DNA from: Asparagopsis taxiformis
Taxonomy: Eukaryota > Rhodophyta > Florideophyceae > Bonnemaisoniales > Bonnemaisoniaceae
DNA: 64,000 nucleotides
Direction of reading: 5' to 3'
Assembly: GCA_030407315.1 (NCBI GenBank)
Contig: JALQPE010001904.1
Location: 1-64,000 of the forward strand
Shown: positions 11,880 through 21,153 of the stretch, piece by piece
Position numbering within the stretch: the first letter of the stretch is position 1
How the letters are laid out: every line of letters starts with the position of its first letter
Program-made: the position numbers and the translations under genes
Notes under the pieces: generated by a model
Seen by the model: the letters and a program-made list of their open reading frames with translations, nothing else
What the model was told of the DNA's origin: nothing
Database searches by the model: none

Positions 11880-14819
11880 ATGACGAGATTCTTCAAGAGG
11901 AGTGGGTCCAGAATCAGTTCCAAATCAGGTCCTCCAGAAGAGGAACCGGGTACTTCCACCATGAAGCACACTAATACCGCCTTATTTGCAGACGTCATGG
12001 AAGGGTCTACGAACACACGTGTTGATCCGCGGGCATGCATCCCACTCACTGCTGTTCGACAAGTAGTGCGCTCTGGTGTGTTGCGATTGAAGTCGATATT
12101 TTCTGGAAACATGAAGTCAGCACAATGTCAAGAACAAGATGAAACAAACGAAATTGATGGATTCATTTCGGGCTCCGACAATGCGATCGTAGTCGAGTTG
12201 ACCGGGTCGTTCCAGTGCCACATTATTGAATTTTTCAAAACGATACGCGGTCCTCAGGGTGATTTTCTTTCTGACAGTGAGGCGAAAGAGAAGTCCGAAT
12301 GCCGTTCCGTTTGGTACGGAGTTGTTGACGGTATGCACAGACTGACTGCAATCCAGGAGTTAATGGATGAGAACCCGGAGAGGTGGGACTCTTTTATGTG
12401 GCCTGTCACGATACTGAAAGGAGGTCATTCTATCCAAGTTCTGAAACAACTAGGCAGACATCAGAACCGTAAGCATGATGCAACATTATATGTCGAAACC
12501 ACGTTCTATGATATCCTGAGCGGAATGAAAGAAGAAGCCCACCGGATGCAGAGCATGACCTCAAAGCCACCTACAGCCAAACAAGTTGCTGCCGCATATG
12601 ATGGTTGCTCCCACCTCAAGGATAACACCGTCAGACAGACTGCTGCGACGGCATTGCGCCTTCCTGTGCGAGTGATCGAAGAGATTGGAACAATTATGAA
12701 TTCGGAGCATCCAGACTTGGCAGAACCTCCTTCTAGCAACAGTATGGCATTGAAAACTCGGAGAAAGGGTACTAATACCCCAATGACAAGCGTTGACTGT
12801 CGCGTGTATCGCAAATTTGTGAATTTAACATCTTTGAAATCTGCAACCAAGTTCATGAATGCTTCGGGTACTGATGCTGAAGAAGTTCAAGTTCATACTC
12901 TTTACAGGCTTCGGGGAATCTCCAGATTGAATAAATTCAAACCAGTATCATACAAAGATACCCTCCAGCAATACGAATACACATGCGCAGCGATGAAAGA
13001 AGCGCGTAAGTTCGAGGTTCTTCATGAAGGACAGGTATGGCCAAAGGGCATGGAATCAATCAAGCAGAATCTACTTCGCTCATCAAAGTTCGATACTGAT
13101 GTTATGGAGAACATGGGAAACGATTATAATATTCTGGATGCTCTTTTGAAGCAGTACCGGAAAGTTTGCCCTCAAATTGCTCCCATGAAGGAAAAGAAGT
13201 ATCGGGAAAGCCATCGAAAAGACCCAGATCCCGATTCTTTCTGTCAGGAAATTGGAAAGACGGCAGCCGATAACGAAAATGCAGATACAAGGGACGCGAA
13301 AGAAGAGAAACAAAAAGATGTCTCGAAGGAAGATAGTGTTCCTCAACTAGGCTCCGAAATATGTGATGAGGATATAGTCTCGGTACCGAAGATGAGCCAG
13401 ATAACGCAAGAATCTGTACAAGATGAAGTTGACGCTTCCGAAAAGGTTATCACCGGACCTAAAACTTCTATTCCAGTGGACCGAATGATAACAGAGAACG
13501 ATGTCTCTGCTTCACCTAGTATCAACTCAGACCGCCTCAACCTTCATTCTAAACGCGGTTCATCTGGTACGAATGGGCCAGAAAGAAAAGACTACGTTCT
13601 TGAAATGGGAATTACATGCTATCAGATGAAATGGCAGGACTTCGACAAGGAAATATGGACAAATGAGTACCCTCTTCAGGATTTAGTTCTTACCGACCCT
13701 CCGTATGGAACTCCGAATTCTAAATCCCTTCGTAATACCGCATATAACAATTTCATAAGTGATAAGGAAATCAATGCATTATGCCAGTTTGCAAGGAGAG
13801 CCTTGAAGCCAGGTGGCTGGTTTTTCTGTTTTGTATCATTCCGAAACTTTCCAGCATTCCTGCATGAGCTGAGAAACGTCGGTTTCGACGGTCCGGAATA
13901 CCCTTTCGTATTCATGAAAGACACGAACACTGTACAAGCACATCGCGGAGATATGTTCCCACAAAACGCGTGCGAGTTTGCAGTTGTTGCCAGGGCTCCC
14001 GGACATCGTAAGTACGGTTTCAAGCCAGACCTTCGAAGCCAATATCACCTCGTCCCAACAGAAACGAAACGGAAATTCGCTGCAATGTCCAGAATTCCCG
14101 TTTCGAAAGACAAACTTCTCACTCCAGGAACAAAATCTCCTGTTCTAACAGAAGAGAAACATATTGGAATGTTATCCGAGATAATCAACACGTTTTGTCC
14201 TGAGAGGGGTTCAGTTATTGATGTTTACGGAGGAACACTTACTACTGCGATCGCAGCGATGAAGACAGCCCGTTCATGTGTGGTTGTGGAAGCTAGTACC
14301 AAGATTTTCCGTCTCGCTCATGAAAGACTTCGTTCTATTGCCGATGCTTTGTATCATAATGATCTGAGATCACGTATCGGATCGAAGAAGAGGAGAACAG
14401 GGAATCATGCAGAGGATGGCGTTCTGCTAAGCCAACCGAAAATCTGTTCGCTACAGAAAAAGGGAAAAGATGATAATACAAATGCCGGTAAATCCACTAT
14501 CGAAGGAATAGAGAGAGTACTGAAAGGAGGAGATTCTGTTGAACTATACATTTTGGATCAGGTCGTCGGAAAAGCGTCTCTCCTTTGTGCAGGAACTAGT
14601 GATGAGAGGTTCCAAACTACAATACACAATGTACCTCTAGCGAACTTTCAAGGTGAGGATGAGAAACTTGTATCTTGTTATATGTTCGAACCGAACGAAT
14701 GTTGTTTGGATTGTCCTTACCCGTACAAATACGGTGGTATTGAACCTCCTCCTGGAACTTTGAACGGGCTGAACGGGATATTCGCATGGGACTTGAACAA
14801 GATGAGGCCGTTGTCTTAG
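11880..14819 (+). CDS. ParB-like domain fused to a DNA amino-methyltransferase (N6-adenine or N4-cytosine)
   Basis: From the ATG at 11880 this is 979 residues. The frame is open a little further upstream, but without an ATG. A pyrimidine tract ending TTATTTCAG at ~11868 could be a splice acceptor for an upstream exon. Around residues 140-165 the motif VVDGMHRLTAIQEL matches the ParB/Srx-like fold (D-G-x-H-R). A long helical middle and a charged linker (~440-575) follow. Near residue 605 comes TDPPYGTP, the catalytic DPPY motif IV of amino-methyltransferases. Near residue 780 comes DVYGGTLTTAIAAM, a variant of the AdoMet-binding FxGxGTT motif with Leu in place of the last Gly, then VVVE for the ribose contact. 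Motif IV before motif I is the beta-class order. ParB-methyltransferase fusions are known from phages and bacterial mobile elements, so an ultimately bacterial or phage origin is likely. It is probably a passenger of the transposon. Confidence 0.8.
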   Translation: MTRFFKRSGSRISSKSGPPEEEPGTSTMKHTNTALFADVMEGSTNTRVDPRACIPLTAVRQVVRSGVLRLKSIFSGNMKSAQCQEQDETNEIDGFISGSDNAIVVELTGSFQCHIIEFFKTIRGPQGDFLSDSEAKEKSECRSVWYGVVDGMHRLTAIQELMDENPERWDSFMWPVTILKGGHSIQVLKQLGRHQNRKHDATLYVETTFYDILSGMKEEAHRMQSMTSKPPTAKQVAAAYDGCSHLKDNTVRQTAATALRLPVRVIEEIGTIMNSEHPDLAEPPSSNSMALKTRRKGTNTPMTSVDCRVYRKFVNLTSLKSATKFMNASGTDAEEVQVHTLYRLRGISRLNKFKPVSYKDTLQQYEYTCAAMKEARKFEVLHEGQVWPKGMESIKQNLLRSSKFDTDVMENMGNDYNILDALLKQYRKVCPQIAPMKEKKYRESHRKDPDPDSFCQEIGKTAADNENADTRDAKEEKQKDVSKEDSVPQLGSEICDEDIVSVPKMSQITQESVQDEVDASEKVITGPKTSIPVDRMITENDVSASPSINSDRLNLHSKRGSSGTNGPERKDYVLEMGITCYQMKWQDFDKEIWTNEYPLQDLVLTDPPYGTPNSKSLRNTAYNNFISDKEINALCQFARRALKPGGWFFCFVSFRNFPAFLHELRNVGFDGPEYPFVFMKDTNTVQAHRGDMFPQNACEFAVVARAPGHRKYGFKPDLRSQYHLVPTETKRKFAAMSRIPVSKDKLLTPGTKSPVLTEEKHIGMLSEIINTFCPERGSVIDVYGGTLTTAIAAMKTARSCVVVEASTKIFRLAHERLRSIADALYHNDLRSRIGSKKRRTGNHAEDGVLLSQPKICSLQKKGKDDNTNAGKSTIEGIERVLKGGDSVELYILDQVVGKASLLCAGTSDERFQTTIHNVPLANFQGEDEKLVSCYMFEPNECCLDCPYPYKYGGIEPPPGTLNGLNGIFAWDLNKMRPLS

Positions 14820-15216
14820 TCTTATTACGTATAGTTTCGCTCGGCAGATTTGAACAAAACCACTGCAATAAACCTTTAGCTCGGTTTCGTACCATTTGTA
14901 AACCTTCAGAGAGGAAAGATTGTTGTCATTTTTCCCCGTAATCATGGGCGCATGAAGAGCACAAATCAACCAATCAGCCGTACTCCATTCACAACAGAGA
15001 TTGATTTGACATAGGTATTTGGCGCTGTATCCTGGGCCAACTATCGCCGTCGAGGAGGCCACTCTGCATCCATATTAGATGAACGTCTCACCGGTGTCAT
15101 TCCTACTCACCATGCATCTTGATCAACCGATATACTCGTCTTGCAGCCATCTCTTTTCCACGCTACCTGCAAATCTAACTACCGTTCAGAGATAATTCGT
15201 TCTGCTCCCACAGCAG
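14820..15216. other. Intergenic gap between methyltransferase and DDE genes
   Basis: About 400 bp separates two genes on the same strand. The end, TTCTGCTCCCACAGCAG directly before the ATG at 15217, resembles a splice acceptor but may be chance. No other signal is seen. Confidence 0.4.
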
Positions 15217-17592
15217 ATGGCTCCGCGTTTTCATCTCGCCGAAGCTAGGAATGACGCACTGGAGAAAGCCGAATCATACATGAAATCTCTTTCTAGGGAC
15301 TCCGAATCAAAACACGCTCCTTCTGTTGAAACCATATCTATGCCGCGTAGCCACGATGAAGTGATGCATGGAATAGTGGGTACTTCTTCCGGCTCTTTCC
15401 GATCCACGGCTTCGATTTATAAACCATTTTCACGACTACAACACAGGAAGAATTATGAAAGTGTGACGAGGTCCAGTTCAGTTCGTCGAAAGAGCAGTAT
15501 GCTAGAGAGGCGGGTGAAGTTCAGTTTGTCACTGCCCAAAACAGATATAAGAAGAATACCATGCTGCAATACGGGATGCTTCAGAAAAACCGACCATGTT
15601 TTCCTTCGGAATGAAGCAGAACGAGTTTTGTTGTACAACAGGGACGACCGCCGCATGTATCTGCACGCTCTACTGGAACCAAACAGTAACCGGTTCTACT
15701 TCTCTGGGAAGCCTGTGTGTTGCGAATTCCTAGAGTACAGCTTCAAGTTTTCACGACACCTGCAGACCTCGGTAAAGAAAGCTTGCCAGAATGGGAGTCT
15801 TCCATTTATGGCTTCTCCGAAACGAATTTCTGGCTCTCCACATAGAGATGCAGTGATCTGCTTCCTTGAACGCTTGTCTGCCTCGACTGCTGATATGATG
15901 CCAGACAGTGGAGAGAAGCATCTGCCTCTTTTCGAGAAGAAGGCTGTGTACGAGATGTTCTGCGACCAATTTACGTTATTATACTCGAACCGGAACCCAC
16001 CAACTTTGAGCTACTTCTACAACACCTGGAACACGTTTTGTGCGAATATCAAGGTTCGGCGTGTCCAGAGGTTCACGAAATGTTCGGAATGTGAGTACAT
16101 ACGTGATAAACTGGAAGCCATCGGGACAGATATTCAACGCACTGCTCCGCTTCTGGAACGTCGCCAGCGTCATATCGAGATGGTGGCACGGGAACGCAGG
16201 GAGTATCAAAAGAAGTGTGAAGAAGCGTCACTATATCCCTCCAGGTTCACGTCTCTGATCGTAGACGGGGCTGATCAATCAGGATACGGTCTTCCCCATT
16301 TCACGGTATGTACAAAAGCGACTGTTGGTCATAGTTTGAAGGTGAGACTCATAGGTGTTCTCGAAAATGGTGTCCGAAAGCATCTTTCGTTGTACACACT
16401 TACTGCTGAATTCGAAACTGGGGCAAATCATATCATCGAGGCAATTCACAGGACTCTTACCAAAAAGGTTATGGGTTCGAGTCTTCAGGGAACACTGTAC
16501 TTGCAGGTAGACAATTGCACAAGAGAGAACAAGAACACGTTTCTGTTTTGCTATCTAGAATGTCTCGTTGCTTGGGGTGTGTTTGAAGAAGTACACGCTT
16601 CTTTCCTACCCATCGGCCACACCCATGCAGACATCGACCAGGCCTTTAGCTGTACCTCTCGCAGGCTACGTTCCCACAACGCCGTCACTATGGAAGATTT
16701 AGTTGAACAACTCAGAGTGTCCTATACTCCGGAACCCTCTGTCTCTCGTATGTTGCACGTGGCAAACTTCTCCGGTCTCTGCCGGAGTGAGAATTCGGTT
16801 GGAAAAGTGCATGCTTTCTCAAAATTCAGATACTTCAGGTTTCACCGATCCCAAGATACAGGAAAAAGTTATGACTTCTACAGAACTGCATGCGATGTTA
16901 AGATATTTTGTGAAGACAACTGGAAGCCTCTCCCAGTTCTCACTCCGGGGCTGAATGGTTTCCTGGTTAAGCCTCCTGAACTGAAACGAACACCGAGTAA
17001 TATCATACGTTCTCCTCCAGATCGACATGAGGTCCTGCTCCGTTTTCGTTCGGAAGAGAGCAGGGTCAATAACAATTCTAAAATGGATCAGCTACATGAG
17101 CTTCTACGACAGGTTTATGAGGAAAGGGAAGATTCTTTTCATTGGAACCTCACCGAATGTTTCGAGATGAATGGCATGTATCGAAAAGGGAATCGGAACG
17201 TCGTCCCGATGGAGGAGGAACTCATGTCGACTGCAGATTGCATACCACTATCAGACTTGCCCTACTCGGTGAATCGCTTCGTGGCTGTAAATGGAGAAGA
17301 CTGTACTACTGAGATGCCGTTCTGGCTAGGACAAATTATGAGTTGTAAGAAAAACAACGAAGGGGTTATTTGTCAGCTGTGTGTTCGGTGGTACGAGGTC
17401 TACGATGGAAGAGACGCATGGTCAGGTAAGTATAGGCCTGCCATGCTTCGAAAGGGGAGAACAACAGTGGCTTGGAAGGGACATATTTCGGTTCACACCG
17501 TCATTGCAGAGTTCCCTTCACTAACAAACAAGATGATAAGAGCTGGGGTAGAGAAAGAGATCAGGTCAGGCCTGGCGTCTATTCCGAAGTAA
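15217..17592 (+). CDS. DUF7869-type RNase H-fold (DDE) protein, candidate transposase
   Basis: 791 residues from an ATG start. The N-terminal third has a Cys-rich CCNTGC motif (~residue 112) and a GKPVCCEFL helical segment (~residues 170-180). CSECEYIRDKL follows at ~290, then the RNase H-like core. Its acidic positions are IVDGADQSG (D350/D353), LQVDNCTRENKN (D432) and GHTHADIDQ (D472/D474), the pattern of the DUF7869 family found in many algal and oomycete repeats. The C-terminal part (~686-745) holds a BAH/chromo-like segment, FWLGQIM...VRWYEV...GKYRPAM. It lies 137 bp from the right terminal repeat in the same direction as the methyltransferase gene. No stop or frameshift breaks it. I infer it mobilises the element. 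The family match is confident; the catalytic assignment of the acidic residues is not proven. Confidence 0.75.
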   Translation: MAPRFHLAEARNDALEKAESYMKSLSRDSESKHAPSVETISMPRSHDEVMHGIVGTSSGSFRSTASIYKPFSRLQHRKNYESVTRSSSVRRKSSMLERRVKFSLSLPKTDIRRIPCCNTGCFRKTDHVFLRNEAERVLLYNRDDRRMYLHALLEPNSNRFYFSGKPVCCEFLEYSFKFSRHLQTSVKKACQNGSLPFMASPKRISGSPHRDAVICFLERLSASTADMMPDSGEKHLPLFEKKAVYEMFCDQFTLLYSNRNPPTLSYFYNTWNTFCANIKVRRVQRFTKCSECEYIRDKLEAIGTDIQRTAPLLERRQRHIEMVARERREYQKKCEEASLYPSRFTSLIVDGADQSGYGLPHFTVCTKATVGHSLKVRLIGVLENGVRKHLSLYTLTAEFETGANHIIEAIHRTLTKKVMGSSLQGTLYLQVDNCTRENKNTFLFCYLECLVAWGVFEEVHASFLPIGHTHADIDQAFSCTSRRLRSHNAVTMEDLVEQLRVSYTPEPSVSRMLHVANFSGLCRSENSVGKVHAFSKFRYFRFHRSQDTGKSYDFYRTACDVKIFCEDNWKPLPVLTPGLNGFLVKPPELKRTPSNIIRSPPDRHEVLLRFRSEESRVNNNSKMDQLHELLRQVYEEREDSFHWNLTECFEMNGMYRKGNRNVVPMEEELMSTADCIPLSDLPYSVNRFVAVNGEDCTTEMPFWLGQIMSCKKNNEGVICQLCVRWYEVYDGRDAWSGKYRPAMLRKGRTTVAWKGHISVHTVIAEFPSLTNKMIRAGVEKEIRSGLASIPK

Positions 17593-17728
17593 AAACGCCT
17601 CGTCTTCGACGACACGAGTAGTTCAATCAACTTTGTTATCCTATTCAATCAATATGAAAAATATCTCTCATGTTCAATCAACTTCAGAAAGTTGGATTCT
17701 GGTTTGGAAAGTACGTTCTGTTCATAGC

Positions 17729-18038
17729 GAAATCAGTGTTAGAGACGTATTGTATACCAGCAGTTTCGTAAATGAGAGAATAAAATACGGTCCGATATGG
17801 GCCCTGAATTTACCATCCGCTGTAATTTCTTCCCTCCCGGTTTTCGCTGATATATTGTGTACTGGATGTCGGGTCCTAGTATTCCGCCATATTTACCAGA
17901 GAAAGTGGACGTCCGCATCCAAAAATTTTTTATTTTTTTTTGGACGCGGACGTTCATTTGTTCTAGTAAATCTCGGGGCCGACTAGGACCCGTACTAGAG
18001 AGACTGGACGTCCGCGTCCACTTCCGAAAACACAGACG
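17729..18038 (-). repeat. Right terminal inverted repeat of the giant transposon
   Basis: Reverse complement of the left end, with its tip ACTTCCGAAAACACAGACG at 18020-18038. It holds GGACGTCC at 18006-18013 and one copy of the 42-bp unit that is repeated four times on the left. The adjoining outside sequence is the 3' part of a gypsy pol region. Confidence 0.85.
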
Positions 18039-18112
18039 CAGTAGTTCCAGGTCATTCAGCGGTAGAATGTCAATTGCGCGGAGCGTGGCGAAACTTCGTC
18101 GGATGTCGCTGC

Positions 18113-18821
18113 TTACCGTTTCTGTGCGGCGCCACGTTGTCGGCCGAACCGGTTCCAGAAGGCTGGGCGACTCGGGCGCGCGAAGTTGACTGTAATGATG
18201 ACGTGTTGGCACGCTTTGCCACTTGCACGTTGGAGAACGCCGCATGGGCCTGGCCCGTCTTCTCCAAGGACCATGCAGGTGCCATCCTTGGCTCGCGTGG
18301 CGCTTCTGGCTCGTCGGTTTTGCGAATCAATTGCGTGGCGGGCGGTGGCGCATCCTCTTGTCAGCCAATCGCGAACTTGAGCGGCTGGGTGGCGTTGGAC
18401 GCGGTTTGGTGACGCTTGTCGCTTTCGGAGTGAGATTCTTCTGCGGGGGCCCCCGGCGTTGCGCGACGTAGCGCGGCCAGTCTCAGTGTCGCGTTCGGCG
18501 GCGTTCGAAGCGGTTCGCTTTAGGCCCTTGCAAAAGCGTGCGACAATATGCGCGGGCAGTGAACCGACGGGTTCCCAGGTATCATCGCGCTGCGAATATC
18601 CTTTCCAACGCACTCGGAAAACGGCCTCCCCAGCGTCGTCAATGCCTTTAGCCATGAGTCTGTCAATCATAAATTCGCGCGTTCCGTATCCCGACTCTGG
18701 GTTAACTTTGCGCGTGTCTTCGAGGTCGCGTTCATTGCGTCGCGTCGCGCCGCTGGCATCTTCCGCTTCGGTAGTGTCCTCCTCGTTTTCTAGCAAGGCC
18801 GGCGCGGGTGTCGCGATACGC
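18113..18821 (-). pseudogene. Gypsy chromodomain (C-terminal end of pol)
   Basis: The frame encodes an acidic linker and then a chromodomain with REFMIDRLMAKG, VFRVRWKGY and DDTWEPVGSL, the usual aromatic-cage layout. A basic Arg/Ser-rich tail follows. Chromodomains at the integrase C-terminus direct chromovirus insertion to particular chromatin. It has no start codon of its own; it is the continuation of the integrase frame interrupted by the MITE at 18822-19080. Removing the MITE plus one 3-bp duplication copy restores the frame. It ends with a stop at 18113, 75 bp from the giant transposon's tip. Confidence 0.8.
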
Positions 18822-19080
18822 CCCAGTAAGCCTTAAAGATGTACCGAAGATAGCCGCATGATGAACCTATGACATGCATTGTGTTCCTCTGATGTACGGA
18901 TAAAGAACATTTGCTCTTCAGCTGATGGCCGCATAGCGATACACCAATGATGGACGGGAGATGTCCATACGCTCATCTCCCGGACATCAGCGAAGTATCT
19001 CTTGCGTACAGTAGAGATATCACGTACATCATTGGTTCATCTAAAACATATCAGGGGTACATATTCGTTTTCTTATAGGG
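18822..19080 (+). mobile_element. 259-bp MITE, copy 1 (inside gypsy pol)
   Basis: It begins CCCAGTAAG and ends CTTATAGGG, imperfect 9-bp terminal inverted repeats, flanked by CGC at 18819-18821 and 19081-19083 (3-bp target duplication). It matches copies at 54573 and 55016 along its full length. Internal inverted phrases (GATGTACC/GGGTACAT, GATGAACC/GGTTCATC) allow folding. It has no coding capacity and is presumably mobilised in trans. Confidence 0.92.
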
Positions 19081-19083
19081 CGC

Positions 19084-20195
19084 GGTGCGAGACGGATGCG
19101 GTCGGAACTAACGAGTTCGGCCACGCCGTCTATTACGATTTCGTAGGTATTGCCGCGAAAGCTTATTACGGGAAAGGGGCCGGAGACAGGGTAGTCCAGT
19201 TTCGACGCGCGCGTCCCCTCGTCTCGCTGCGCTTGAGTCGTCGCTCCCGCGCGGGTATCCAAGTATACTTGGTCGCCAACCTTGACGTCCTTGTTCACTG
19301 CGCGTACGCCGCCGCGGTCAAAGTCTCGTTCGTAACGCGCTTGCGCTTTCTTCAACGCGCTTGCTGCGCGCGCGTACGCGTCCGATAATCGCGCTAGAAA
19401 TTCCATACGAAGGAACGGCGTGCTGCGAATCGTGTCCACTTGTTCCGTTCCTAGCGATACGGGGTAGCGCGTGAGCGTAAGTTCGAATGGCGATGTATTC
19501 GTCGAGCGGTGTATCGCGCGATTGTAATCGTACGCTAGCGCGTCTAAGTGCTGGTCCCAATCCCTGTGCTCTTCATCTGCATAATGACGCAGCGTCGCGA
19601 CGATGGTACGGTTCATGCGCTCGACTTGTCCGTTCGATTGCGGGTGATACGTCGTTGTGAATATGTTTCGCGTACCCATTAGCGCGCAAGTCTCCTGAAA
19701 CAGCTTGGAGCGGAGTTGCGGCCCATTGTCCGAAAGTAGCGTGCGCGGCGGTCCGTAAACGAAAACCCAATCTCGGCAAAATGCCTTCGCAACGGCGAGC
19801 ACGGATACGCGTCCGAGCGCGATGAGTCGGCAAAGTTTGCTATAGCGGTCGGCGATTACGAGTACGAAGCGGCGTTGGCGCGGAGTCTCGGGTAGCGGAC
19901 CCAGGATATCGATAGCGACGTCTTCGAACGGGCGCGTCACGGGGAATAGCTTCAGGGCGTTCGTGTGGCGATATTGCGTAACGCGGTTGGGTGCACACGT
20001 TTCGCACTGTCTCACCGTAGTGTAGACGTCTACGCTCATCATCGGCCAGTAGTACGCGCGTCGGATCGCGTCGTACATGCGTCGCGCGCCCGGGTGTCCT
20101 GCGGCTTCCGGGTAATGGTTAGCTCGCAAAATGCGCCCCTTTATGGTTTCGGGCACGATTATCTGCGTGGCGCCGTCGAGCGGAGCGGTCCTCAT
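19084..20195 (-). pseudogene. Gypsy integrase
   Basis: An HHCC zinc-binding segment (HYPEAAGHPGARR ... CETCAPNR) is followed by the catalytic core with AIDILGPLP (D), LLSDNGPQL (D) and NGQVERMNR (E), the D,D-35-E pattern of retroviral-type integrases. The frame then runs into the MITE, so the last dozen residues are MITE-derived. At its N-terminal side it is out of frame with RNase H because of a length change in the G run at about 20208-20212. Identity is clear; function is lost in this copy. Confidence 0.9.
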
Positions 20196-21153
20196 GAGGA
20201 TCCCATCGGGGGAAAGGTAAACGCGATTGCGGAGCGGTCTCGACGTCGCGTTTTGCGTTCTGGCAGAACTCGTCCGTAGCCTGCTCGCGTATCCACTCGT
20301 CAGCGGATACGGGTGGTTCCATACATGCTCGAGATGTCAACAGAGAATCCAGGCTAGGGTAATATTCTGCGTATTCGCATAGTAGCGCGGTGTCAGTTCG
20401 AGCGGGCGCGTTCGCGTGCGGTTCGACGATGTTCGCGGCGCCGAAGCAGGGTATCTCGTCCGGTATTTCCGTTTCGTCGCCACTTCGCGTGGCCATTCGC
20501 GAGAGCGCGTCGGCCATAACATGGCGTTTACCCTTCTTGTACTCGACGTCGAATTCGAACTCGACGAGTCGCAACCGCCAGTGCGCGAGTCGTCCTTCCG
20601 CTGAGGTCAGGTTTAGGATCCAGCGCACCGAATTGTGGTCTGTGCGAACCGTTAACTTCCGTCCTTCCAAATACGCGCGTAGTAGCAACACTGCCCATAC
20701 CACTGCGAGACATTCGCGTTCCGTCGTCGAATAATTTCGCTCCGCGTCGTTAAGCATGCGCGACCAGTATCCGACTGGATGTAGTACGTCGTCGTCTGCG
20801 TCTAGCTGTAGTAACGCGCATCCGATTTGGCCTTGCGACGCGTCGGTGTCGAGCACATACGGGTGCCCTTCGCGCGGTAGACGGAGGATAGGCGGAGATA
20901 GTATCGCTTGTCGCAATGATTCGAACGCGCGCGTTTGCTCCGGCGTCGGCGCGAGTAAGTTGTCTCCTTGGTCCTTCTTCAGCAGCTGCGTGAGCGGGGC
21001 TGATACGAACGCGAATTTTTCGACGAATCAGCGGTATACGTTGCAAGTTCCTAGAAAGCTGCGTAGCTGCGTTTTCGTCGTCGGGTACGTCGCATCGCGC
21101 AGTGCGTCGCATTTCGTCGTCGGCACGGATAGCTTTCCAGGCGAAATAGTATG
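20119..21153 (-). pseudogene. Gypsy reverse transcriptase end and RNase H
   Basis: The frame resumes the RT thumb after the frameshift near 21155 (RSFLGTCNVYR) and is broken by TGA at 21028-21030, where Ty3 elements normally have Arg (YYRRF). RNase H follows: YVLDTDAS (D), ERNYSTTERECLAVVWA (E), TVRTDHNSVRWIL (D) and MADALSR. It ends out of frame shortly after the shift near 20210. An intact relative would have RT, RNase H and integrase in one frame. Confidence 0.9.

Larger units (their letters stand above)
2..18038 (+). mobile_element. Giant DNA transposon (~18 kb) with long terminal inverted repeats
   Basis: Positions 2 to about 440 and 17729-18038 are inverted copies of one another. The outer ~95 bp differ by about one base; both tips read CGTCTGTGTTTTCGG inward. 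The enclosed DNA carries a ParB-methyltransferase gene, a DUF7869 DDE gene and a large foldback. Immediately outside the right tip lies a gypsy chromovirus truncated just after its chromodomain and lacking its 3' LTR, which supports 18038 as a true insertion boundary. The left flank starts at or before position 1, so the target-site duplication cannot be read. Similarity between the arms ends near 440/17729. A diverged right-end-like copy at 10345-10642 leaves open that two related elements are nested or abutted. The superfamily is not one I can name with confidence. Confidence 0.75.

Noticed and set aside
19041..19080. Last residues of the integrase frame as a native C-terminus
   Set aside because: They are encoded by the MITE end; the same residues appear where MITE copy 3 interrupts another gene.
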